Origin: Actinomyces radicidentis
Lineage (GTDB): Bacteria > Actinomycetota > Actinomycetes > Actinomycetales > Actinomycetaceae
Length of the DNA stretch: 64,000 nt
Assembly (NCBI RefSeq): GCF_001553565.1
Contig: NZ_CP014228.1
Coordinates: forward strand, 1,116,001-1,180,000
Reading direction: 5' to 3'
In this document: piece after piece, positions 57,708 through 64,000 of the stretch
Layout: each line of letters starts with the position of its first letter
How positions within the stretch are numbered: the stretch's first letter is position 1
The notes under the pieces: model-generated
Told to the model about the DNA's origin: nothing
Database searches by the model: none
Seen by the model: only the letters and a program-made list of their open reading frames with translations
Program-made: the position numbers and the translations under genes

Positions 57708-59540
57708 TCAGCTGTTGGTGTCGGAGGTCGACGAGCTGCTGGACGAGTCGGCGCCGTCGGTGCCGGACTGGCCGGACTGGTACTGCTGGCCCGGGCCTCC
57801 CTGGCCGCCTCCCATGCCGCCGCCGCTCACCGTGACCTCCGCGGCGGTCACCGAGGTCGAGCCGCCCGACGTCGTGCTCACCGTGTAGGTGGTGTCGCTG
57901 GTCAGGCCCAGGATCGTGAAGGAGCTGCCCGAGATCGCCGAGGTCAGGTCCCAGGAGCTGCCGTCGGAGCTCGACACCGAGATGGTGTCGCCCTCGGCCA
58001 CGGTGCCGGTGATGTTGGTGCCCGCGGCGGACAGGTCGCCGTTGACGTCGACGGAGCCGTCGGGCGAGCCGTAGGTGCCGATGATCGCGATCTCGCCGCC
58101 GGAGATCTTCGCCGAGCCGTTGGAGTCGATGCCGTCGGAGGAGGCGTTGTCGATCTGGACCTCGCCGCCCGTGATGGTGACGTAGGCGCCGTCGTCGTCC
58201 TCGGAGCCGGCGTTGTCGTAGCCCTCGATCGTGTAGTCGGAGTTGGTGGCGTTGATGCCGTCGTCGCCGGAGGCGATGTCGAGCGTGCCGCCACCCACGT
58301 TGATGAAGGCGGACTGGATGCCCTCGTCGGCGGCGTCGAGGGTGACGGTGCCGGAGTCCTGCGTGTAGGAGACGCCTGCGTCGATGCCCTTGGGCTTGGA
58401 GGTGTCGTCGCTGCTCGAGGAGTCGGTGCTGCTCGACGACGAGTCGTTCTGGCCGCCTCCCATGCCGCCGGGGCCCTGCTCGGTGGTCGAGGCGTTCTCC
58501 TGACCGCCGCCGGCGGTGACGTCGAGGGTGGTGCCGTCGACGGTGACGTCGGTGGTGGCCTGGACGCCGTCGTCGCCGGCGGTGATGGTGATGGTGGCCT
58601 CGCCGAGCTGGACGAAGCCCTTGGTCTCGTCGTCGTCCTCGGAGGACTTGAGGCCGTCGCCCTGCGCGTCCGCGGTGATGGTGCCGCCGGAGACGAGGAG
58701 GTAGTCCTTGCCGACGATGCCGTCGTCCGCCGCGGTCACGGTGATCGTGGTGTCGCCCTGGATGACGAGGCCGTTCTTCGAGGAGATGCCGTCGTTGGAG
58801 CTGCCGGTCACGGTGAGCTCGCCCGTCCCCGTGATGGTGAGGTCGTCGGAGGAGGAGAGGGCGGCGGTCGGGGCGTCGTCGGAGGCGTCGGAGTAGGTCT
58901 CCCCGTCGGCGAGGGTGTTCTCGGTGCCGTCCGCGAGGACGACGACGGCGGTGCCGGCGTCCTGGACGTCGATCGCGGCGCCGTCGGCGTTGGTGATGGA
59001 GGCGCCGTCGGCGTTGGTGATGGAGGCGCCGTTGAGGACGACGTGGACGTCGGCGTCGGAGGCGTTGACGACGAGCTCGCCGTCGTCGAGGGTGCCGGAG
59101 ACGACGAAGGTGCCGCCGCCGGTGATGGTGACGGTCGTGCCGTCCACGGTCACGGAGTCCGCGTCGGAGCCGGAGACCTCGACGGAGTCCCCGTCGAGCG
59201 TGATCGTCGTAGCGCTCGAGGTGTCCCAGGAGCCGGAGTTCTCCTCGTCGGTGGAGGCGCCGGTGGCGTCGGAGGTGTCCGCGTTGGCGGAGGTGATGTC
59301 TGAGACCGTGGCGCCGGTGGAGGCCGAGGCGACCTCGCTCGTGATGGTCGTCCAGGCGTCCGAGGAGCTGGAGGACGTGGCGCTCGAGGAGGCGCTGCTG
59401 GCGGAGCCGGAGGCCGACGCGGTGCCGCAGCCGGCGACCAGGGCGATGGCGGCGAGGGTCGCGACGGCGCCGCCGGCGCGCTTGCGGGTACCCGGTGCGG
59501 TGCGCCCGGAGCGGCTGAGGTGCTTGAGGGGGTTCTTCAT
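57708..59540 (-). CDS. Cthe_2159-type carbohydrate-binding lipoprotein
   Basis: 610 residues. Lipoprotein signal: basic start KNPLKHLSRSGRTAPGTRKR, hydrophobic ATLAAIALVAGC with the lipid-modified Cys38. The mature protein is a Ser/Asp-rich linker and then repeating beta-helix strands (DSVTVDGTTVTITGGGTFVV, AADDGIVGKDYLLVSGGTIT, DGLKSSEDDDETKGFVQLG) as in the Cthe_2159 polysaccharide-binding fold. A Ser/Thr linker interrupts the helix near residue 385. It anchors to the outer face of the membrane. ATG 59540 has AGGAGAC upstream. Downstream of the VTC gene in the same direction. Confidence 0.85.
   Translation of the reverse strand: MKNPLKHLSRSGRTAPGTRKRAGGAVATLAAIALVAGCGTASASGSASSASSSATSSSSSDAWTTITSEVASASTGATVSDITSANADTSDATGASTDEENSGSWDTSSATTITLDGDSVEVSGSDADSVTVDGTTVTITGGGTFVVSGTLDDGELVVNASDADVHVVLNGASITNADGASITNADGAAIDVQDAGTAVVVLADGTENTLADGETYSDASDDAPTAALSSSDDLTITGTGELTVTGSSNDGISSKNGLVIQGDTTITVTAADDGIVGKDYLLVSGGTITADAQGDGLKSSEDDDETKGFVQLGEATITITAGDDGVQATTDVTVDGTTLDVTAGGGQENASTTEQGPGGMGGGQNDSSSSSTDSSSSDDTSKPKGIDAGVSYTQDSGTVTLDAADEGIQSAFINVGGGTLDIASGDDGINATNSDYTIEGYDNAGSEDDDGAYVTITGGEVQIDNASSDGIDSNGSAKISGGEIAIIGTYGSPDGSVDVNGDLSAAGTNITGTVAEGDTISVSSSDGSSWDLTSAISGSSFTILGLTSDTTYTVSTTSGGSTSVTAAEVTVSGGGMGGGQGGPGQQYQSGQSGTDGADSSSSSSTSDTNS
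58978..59025. repeat. 24-bp tandem duplication within lipoprotein gene
   Basis: Two identical 24-base units (58978-59001 and 59002-59025) encode ASITNADG twice. A recent slippage duplication of one beta-strand turn. Confidence 0.85.
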
Positions 59541-59619
59541 CTGGGTCTCCTGGTGGCGCCGGGTGGCCCGGCGGGGGATCGGCTGATCGCTTCGTACGGT
59601 GCTCATGCTTCCGAGGCGC

Positions 59620-59637
59620 CTTGTGACGTTCCTGTGA
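59620..59637 (-). promoter_or_regulatory. PhoP-type direct-repeat box before lipoprotein gene
   Basis: On the minus strand: TCACAGG-AACG-TCACAAG, two 7-mers with a 4-base spacer (11-bp period), 80 bp upstream of the lipoprotein start. It closely resembles the mycobacterial PhoP box TCACAGC-N4-TCACAGC. Confidence 0.55.
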
Positions 59638-59739
59638 GGCGCGAGTGAGCGGGCTTCGGGTTCCCGGACGGTGGGGCGGGCGCGTCGCGGCAGCCGGAGC
59701 GGTGGCTGCCGGGGCCGGCGCGACGACGGCGGGCGGCGG

Positions 59740-60648
59740 TCAGGCCGCGAGATCGTGGCTCATGACCCGGTGCCACTTGTTGGCGGGCAGCTCGGGGTGG
59801 AGGAGCGCCATGCCGGTGGCGTACTTGGACACACGCGCGGGGCGGTGCCCGACCGACCACAGGAGCCTGTCCGTGGGGGAGGGGGTCGCCGGGTTCTTCG
59901 TCTCGACGACGGCGAGCGCGCCGGCCCGCCGGGACCCGCCGCAGCGACGGCCCTCCGTGTCCAGGGGAGTCCAGACGAGGTCGGTGTCGATGGTGGCGCG
60001 GGCCTCGTCGTCGGGCAGGTGGAGGGTGGTGCGCTCGTAGGTGGTGCCCATGACGGGGACGAGGGCGTCCGCGAGGCGCCGGGCGGCGTCGCCGGTGGCG
60101 GTGCCGGACTCAATGAGGCAGGCGGTGACGAAGTCGCGGCCGGTCGGGGTGAGGCGGTCGGCGTCGTCGGGGGAGTAGGGGACGCGCTTCTTGACGGTGG
60201 CGCCGCGCGGCCCGCGGGTCTTGACCTCGAGGAAGGTGAGCCCGGAGTCGAGGTAGGAGCGGGTGCGGACCTTGAAGCGACGACGGCGCTTGCGCGCGGA
60301 CAGGAGGTAGGAGTCGAGCGCGGGCGTGTCGAAGTAGGTGGAGGAGTAGGGGAAGCCGCGGCGGCCGTCGATCTCGAGGACGCGGGAGCGGTCCGCGACG
60401 GCGTCGACGACCCGCTGCGTGTCGTCCAGGGGGACGAGGTACTTGCGGTCGACGCGGGTGAGGAGGCCGGCGGCGGCGTTGAGCTCGTCGAGGCTCGTGG
60501 GCCCGACGCCGTCGGTGGTCAGGGCCGGGGCGGGCACGGAGCCGGATGCTGCCGGGGCGGGCGCGGCGCCGGATGCTGCCGGGGCGGGCACGGCGCCGGA
60601 TGCTGCCGGGGCGGTGGCGGGGCGGGCGGGTGCTGCGTGGCGGTGCAT
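59740..60648 (-). CDS. VTC-domain polyphosphate polymerase-like protein
   Basis: 302 residues. VTC/CYTH-like tunnel fold with basic and acidic signature: LLTRVDRKYLVPLDD, FPYSSTYFDTPALDSYLLSA, KRRRRFKVRTRSYLDSG, LTFLEVKTRG, ATVKKRVPYS, ATIDTDLVWTP and LAVVETKNPA. Eukaryotic VTC4 makes polyphosphate from ATP; bacterial function is unproven. An Ala/Pro N-terminus contains a variable tandem repeat. Nine bases after the DUF4956 gene. Confidence 0.87.
   Translation of the reverse strand: MHRHAAPARPATAPAASGAVPAPAASGAAPAPAASGSVPAPALTTDGVGPTSLDELNAAAGLLTRVDRKYLVPLDDTQRVVDAVADRSRVLEIDGRRGFPYSSTYFDTPALDSYLLSARKRRRRFKVRTRSYLDSGLTFLEVKTRGPRGATVKKRVPYSPDDADRLTPTGRDFVTACLIESGTATGDAARRLADALVPVMGTTYERTTLHLPDDEARATIDTDLVWTPLDTEGRRCGGSRRAGALAVVETKNPATPSPTDRLLWSVGHRPARVSKYATGMALLHPELPANKWHRVMSHDLAA
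60541..60614. repeat. 27-bp tandem repeat in VTC gene
   Basis: Units at 60541-60567, 60568-60594 and a partial third from 60595 encode PAPAASGA-type repeats at the protein N-terminus. Copy number probably varies between strains. Confidence 0.8.
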
Positions 60649-60657
60649 GCCGGCTCC

Positions 60658-61374
60658 TCAGTGCCCGGCGAGGACGGCGTCGCGGTCGGCGGCGCGGGCG
60701 TCCTGGGGCGCCGACCACGCCTCGGCGGGCGAGACGGGGTGGAGCCGAGGCGACTGGGCCGGGAGCGCGACGGGTGCGGCGCCGGGGCGGGCCTCGCGGG
60801 CGTCGTCGGCGGGGGCCTGACCGGGCAGGGCGTGGAGCTGGTAGCGGACGTCGACGAGGGTGGTGTCGTTGACGAGGTCGAGCCGCTGGACCTCGAGGGA
60901 CTGGACGCGGGCGCCGAGGAGGGTCTCGAGGTGGGCGGTGAGGGCGGCCTCGTCGGCGATGGCGCGGTCGAGCATGATGACCTGGTGGCGGTTGAGGCGC
61001 AGGATGCGCGGGTGGTCGCCGATCCAGAGGGCCACAAGGAGCAGGCCCATGAGGACGGCGGTCGGGGCGGTTCCGGCCTCGAGGCCCCCGAGGAGCCCGA
61101 GGGCGAGGGCGGCGAAGAAGTAGGCGACCTCGTGCTGGGCCAGCTCGGTGGAGCGCAGGCGGATGATCGACAGGACGCCGAAGAGGCCGAGGCCCAGTCC
61201 CGCGCCCACGGAGGCGGTGGCGAGGAGGAGGGTGACGGCGAGGACGCCGACGTTGACGCCGATGTAGGCCGCCATGAGGTCGCGACGCGAGTGCCGCGGC
61301 ACGTAGAGGGCGCCGATGAGGATGGCGAGGGCGACCAGGTCGAGCCCGACGTGGGCGAGGGCGGTGAGCGTCAT
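60658..61374 (-). CDS. DUF4956 family membrane protein
   Basis: 238 residues. Four or five membrane segments in the first 125 residues (LVALAILIGALYVP, AAYIGVNVGVLAVTLLLATA, GLGLGLFGVLSIIRLRSTEL, VAYFFAALALGLLGGLEAG, AVLMGLLLVALWIGD), then a small soluble domain (IMLDRAIADEAALTAHLETL) and a disordered tail. The family almost always lies beside VTC-domain genes, as here; its role is unknown. Confidence 0.87.
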   Translation of the reverse strand: MTLTALAHVGLDLVALAILIGALYVPRHSRRDLMAAYIGVNVGVLAVTLLLATASVGAGLGLGLFGVLSIIRLRSTELAQHEVAYFFAALALGLLGGLEAGTAPTAVLMGLLLVALWIGDHPRILRLNRHQVIMLDRAIADEAALTAHLETLLGARVQSLEVQRLDLVNDTTLVDVRYQLHALPGQAPADDAREARPGAAPVALPAQSPRLHPVSPAEAWSAPQDARAADRDAVLAGH

Positions 61375-61459
61375 GTGGAGTCCTTAGGTCGGCGTCAGGG
61401 CCGGTCCGACGGCGCTGGGCGCGGTCGTCGACCCGGTGACACCGAGTCAAGGGGGCGAG

Positions 61460-61477
61460 TCCATGAGCAGCCTGTGA
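61460..61477 (-). promoter_or_regulatory. PhoP-type direct-repeat box before DUF4956 gene
   Basis: On the minus strand: TCACAGG-CTGC-TCATGGA. Same half-site and same 4-base spacer as the box at 59620-59637. About 90 bp upstream of the DUF4956 start. Confidence 0.5.
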
Positions 61478-61501
61478 GCGGGGTTGGGCTGCGGGATGTC
61501 G

Positions 61502-61519
61502 TCACCTCCCGTTCACCTC
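61502..61519 (+). promoter_or_regulatory. PHO-box-like direct repeat before DUF4956 gene
   Basis: TCACCTC-CCGT-TCACCTC is a perfect 7-4-7 direct repeat, matching the 11-bp GTTCACC-type repeats of Streptomyces PHO boxes. It is on the strand opposite to the gene, about 130 bp upstream of its start. The rest of this 229-bp spacer shows no gene. Confidence 0.55.
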
Positions 61520-61603
61520 GTGAAGGGGTGCGCCCCGCGCGTCGGCACGGCCGTCGCACGCGGGCGGTCGTCGCACGCGGGGCGCGGGTGGAGGGGGCTG
61601 CGC

Positions 61604-62749
61604 TCAGGCTCGCGCCAGGGCCATGTCCCCGGGGCGGATCCAGCCGCGTGCGCGCATGAGCTCACTGATCGCGAGGGTGAGCGCGGCGGGGGCGACCACG
61701 TGGAACAGGACGATGGTGGCCAGGAGGCGTCCGGCCGGGACGGTTCCGCTCATGACCTGCCAGGTCATGATCTGGCCGACGAGTCCGGCCGAGCCCATCC
61801 CCGACCCCACCGCGTTGGACTCCATGTGGAGCACGAGGGTGGCGACGGGGCCGAGGATCGCGGAGGCGAGGGTGGGCGGGACCCAGATGAGCGGGTGGCG
61901 CACGATGTTGGGGACCTGGAGCATGGAGGTGCCGAGTCCCTGCGCGAGCAGCCCGGCCCAGCGGTTCTCCCGGAAGGAGGCGACGGCGAAGCCGACCATC
62001 TGGGTGGTGCAGCCGATGGTGGCGGCCCCGGCCGCGATCCCGGACAGCCCGAGGATGACCCCGAGGGCGGCGGACGAGATCGGCAGGGTGAGGACGACGC
62101 CCATGACGACGGCGACGACGATCCCCATGAGGAGCGGCTGTCGCTCGGTGCCCCAGTTGACCACCTCGCCCAGGGCGGTCATGGCCCGGGAGATCGGTGG
62201 GCCGACGAGGAGCCCGACCGCGCCGCCCACGCCGATGGTGGCGAGCGGGGTGAGGAGGATGTCGACGGGCGTGCGTCCGGAGACGAGGCGGCCGACCTCG
62301 ATCGCGGCGTAGGCGGCGATGAAGGCGCCGAGCGGCTCGCCGGGGCCGGTGAGGTGGAGGGCGGTGACGCCGTCGGCGGTCACGAGCACGGTGCCGGACA
62401 GGAGGCCGGAGGCGAGCGCACCGACCTGGCCGGCGACGGCGGCCGAGATGAGGACGAAGGTGTCGGCGCGGAGACGGTGAGCGGTGCCCAGGCCGATGCC
62501 GGCGCCCGTGACGGCGGAGGCGACCTTGCCCAGGATGAGGGCGACGTGGCCGGGGGCGCCGGGGAGGAAGGCGCCGACCTGGGTGAGGATCGTGCCGATG
62601 ATGAGGGTGGCGAACAGGCCGTGCGCCATGCCGGTGAGCCCCTCGATGAGGACGCGGTGGGCGCAGGCGCGGGCGCGGGGTTGGGAACGGGTGGTCGGGG
62701 GAGCGGGGGAGGGCGCGGGTTTCTCCTCGGGGTCGAGCGGGCGGCCCAT
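61604..62749 (-). CDS. PTS_EIIC_2-like integral membrane protein
   Basis: 381 residues with about ten membrane segments (LFATLIIGTILTQVGAFLPG, LATIGVGGAVGLLVGPPIS, LLMGIVVAVVMGVVLTLPIS, LGVILGLSGIAAGAATIGCT). Motifs ESNAVGSGMGSAGLVGQIMT and GCTTQMVGFAVASFRENRW fit the EIIC_2 family of uncharacterised PTS-like transporters. No EIIA/EIIB gene is near. The first 30 residues are Pro/Arg-rich and may not be translated; TACACA just before the ATG leaves the true start uncertain. Confidence 0.8.
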   Translation of the reverse strand: MGRPLDPEEKPAPSPAPPTTRSQPRARACAHRVLIEGLTGMAHGLFATLIIGTILTQVGAFLPGAPGHVALILGKVASAVTGAGIGLGTAHRLRADTFVLISAAVAGQVGALASGLLSGTVLVTADGVTALHLTGPGEPLGAFIAAYAAIEVGRLVSGRTPVDILLTPLATIGVGGAVGLLVGPPISRAMTALGEVVNWGTERQPLLMGIVVAVVMGVVLTLPISSAALGVILGLSGIAAGAATIGCTTQMVGFAVASFRENRWAGLLAQGLGTSMLQVPNIVRHPLIWVPPTLASAILGPVATLVLHMESNAVGSGMGSAGLVGQIMTWQVMSGTVPAGRLLATIVLFHVVAPAALTLAISELMRARGWIRPGDMALARA

Positions 62750-62915
62750 GTGTAGGTTCTCGCGACATGTGTCACACGTTCAAGGCTGTGACCTGCATGT
62801 TCTCCCACCCGTCGACGACCTGCTTCTCGCTCAACTTGGCACAAAGTTCGCAGTTTGTGTGCACGGCGTGTGTCGACGGTTCCCGCTGGTGCCTTCCCTT
62901 GGGTACAGCGGAACC
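62750..62915. other. Less G+C-rich spacer before interrupted gene
   Basis: 166 bp of visibly lower G+C content than most of the window. It has no gene; TACAGC (62904-62909) lies six bases before the next ATG. Confidence 0.4.
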
Positions 62916-63062
62916 ATGACACCGCCTGAACGGGTTGCAGTCAACGATCCCCTTTCCGGCGCAGGGCACTGGCTGGGCTCACGTAGACAGCTGTGGGCCC
63001 AGAACCGCTGCGGGGATACACGGGACCGGCTGGATTGGATTGAGCAGAGGCGGATTGGCAGT
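62916..63062 (+). pseudogene. Small gene fragment cut by the IS256-family insertion
   Basis: An open frame from ATG 62916 (TPPERVAVNDPLSGAGHWLG, RRQLWAQNRCGDTRDRLDWI) reads about 49 codons to the presumed IS end. It has the six-base -10/ATG spacing seen at other leaderless-looking genes in the window. Its 3' part is presumably beyond the insertion. Family unknown; the boundary is approximate. Confidence 0.35.
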
Positions 63063-64000
63063 AGGGGTGTGTCCCTTAGCGTGGTGGCAATTCCCGCGGG
63101 GGCCGCTGGTCGAGGTGGCTGGGGGTCATCGCGGGTGTGATTCCGCCAAGAACCATCTGAAGGGACCCGCGATGACCCACCATCAGTCTGCCTTGTCCGC
63201 CTTGATCGGGGAACTCCTGGCCGACCCTGAGGCCTCACGCGACGAGATGTTCCGCCGTCTGCTGGCCGCCGGACTGCAGGACCTCATCGACGCCGAAGCC
63301 GAAGCGGTGATCGGCGCCTCCCGCTACGAGCGCACCCCGGATCGCATCACGCGCCGCAATGGGACGCGCTCCAAGACGGTGGCGACCACTGCCGGGGAGG
63401 TCGACCTGGCCATCCCCAAGCTGCGCCGGGGTTCCTTCTTCCCGTCCCTGCTGTCCCCGCGCAGGAGGGTCGACAAGGCCCTGTACGCGGTGATCGCCAC
63501 CGCCTGGGTCGAGGGGGTCTCCACCCGCAAGGTCGATGACCTGGTCAAGGCCCTGGGCTGCGAGTCCGGCATCTCCAAGTCCCAGGTCTCACGGATCTGC
63601 GCCGACATCGACCAGACGGTCGGTGCCTTCCTGAACCGGCCTCTGGACCACACCTGGTTCCCCTACCTCTACCTGGACGCCACCTACCTCGACGTGCGCG
63701 TCGGACACCGCGTCGTCTCCCAGGCCACCGTCGTCGCGGTAGGGGTCTCCGCCGCCGGGCGCCGCGAGATCCTGGGCATGGCCGTGGGCGACAGCGAGTC
63801 CACCGACTTCTGGACCAGCTTCCTGCGCTCCCTGCGCGAGCGGGGCCTGGCCGTGTGCGGGCCCTCCCGGCCCGAGGGTGTCGCCTTGGTCGTGTCCGAC
63901 TCCCACGCCGGCCTGAAGGCCGCCGTCAAGGCGATCCTGCCCGGCGCGGCCTGGCAGCGCTGCCGCGTGCACTTCGCCCGCAACATCACCTCCCGCCTGG
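63063..64000 (+). mobile_element. IS256-family insertion sequence, left part
   Basis: A transposase gene and about 110 bp before it. The left end is set tentatively near GGGGTGTGTCCCTTA (63064-63078), which looks like an IS256-family terminal repeat. The right end is outside the window, so the inverted repeat cannot be confirmed. Confidence 0.6.
63172..64000 (+). CDS. IS256-family transposase, N-terminal part
   Basis: Mutator-type DDE transposase; 276 codons are present and the frame is open at the window end. It has QDLIDAEAEAVIGASRYERT, RNGTRSKTVATTAGEVDLAI, VSTRKVDDLVKALG, first catalytic Asp in YLDATYLDVRVGHRVVSQA (D169), and second Asp in VVSDSHAGLKAAVKAILPGA (D243). AGGG lies upstream of ATG 63172. 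The third catalytic residue lies past the end. Confidence 0.93.
   Translation, partial: MTHHQSALSALIGELLADPEASRDEMFRRLLAAGLQDLIDAEAEAVIGASRYERTPDRITRRNGTRSKTVATTAGEVDLAIPKLRRGSFFPSLLSPRRRVDKALYAVIATAWVEGVSTRKVDDLVKALGCESGISKSQVSRICADIDQTVGAFLNRPLDHTWFPYLYLDATYLDVRVGHRVVSQATVVAVGVSAAGRREILGMAVGDSESTDFWTSFLRSLRERGLAVCGPSRPEGVALVVSDSHAGLKAAVKAILPGAAWQRCRVHFARNITSRL

Overview
The window is very G+C-rich and carries the chromosome-origin neighbourhood of an actinobacterium. Gene order (dnaN-dnaA-rpmH-rnpA-yidD-yidC-jag-rsmG-parA-parB, then trxA-trxB-murJ-DUF6049-NUDIX-cca, later rpsF-ssb-rpsR-rplI-dnaB), a MurJ-pseudokinase fusion, a probable PPi-type PEP carboxykinase and many leaderless-looking promoters suggest Actinomycetaceae, probably Actinomyces or a close relative. 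The genus is inference from gene content, not from a database match.

Layout. 0-10 kb: truncated dnaN, an origin-like dnaN/dnaA spacer with a DnaA-box and DnaA-trio arrangement, dnaA, the rpmH-rnpA-yidD-yidC-jag-rsmG block, and parAB with six parS sites (two inside parB, four in the following 845-bp spacer). 10-16 kb: a Ddl-like ATP-grasp ligase, a PLP aminotransferase, threonine synthase, a hexapeptide acetyltransferase, trxA and trxB. 16-25 kb: MurJ-pseudokinase fusion, DUF6049, NUDIX and CCA-adding enzyme. 25-35 kb: serC-serA, an MFS exporter, a GNAT, a TipA-like MerR regulator and the PPi-PEPCK candidate. 35-43 kb: class A PBP, rpsF-ssb-rpsR-rplI, a MATE exporter and dnaB, which has its own DnaA-box cluster upstream. 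43-49 kb: PdxK/ThiD-type kinase, an NmrA-like protein, amylosucrase-type GH13 and serine dehydratase.

Accessory part. From 49.1 to 55.5 kb lies a defence/toxin-antitoxin-like island: a DUF262 gene overlapping a HipA-family kinase gene (no HipB), a convergent unknown membrane protein of lower G+C, gene debris, and a YefM-YoeB pair. After a GH13 alpha-glucosidase comes a three-gene set, DUF4956, VTC-domain polyphosphate polymerase-like protein and Cthe_2159-type carbohydrate-binding lipoprotein. Both promoters of this set carry direct-repeat boxes resembling PhoP/PHO boxes. A PTS-EIIC_2-like membrane protein and a truncated IS256-family element that appears to interrupt a small gene close the window.

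Non-coding structure is unusually rich. Three families of intergenic repeat occur twice each: a 22-bp-period repeat (14.9 and 57.6 kb), a long hairpin with a 27-nt loop (25.1 and 47.2 kb), and a long hairpin with a 28-bp arm (39.4 and 43.0 kb). Many genes have a -10-like hexamer exactly six bases upstream of the start codon, which predicts leaderless mRNAs.
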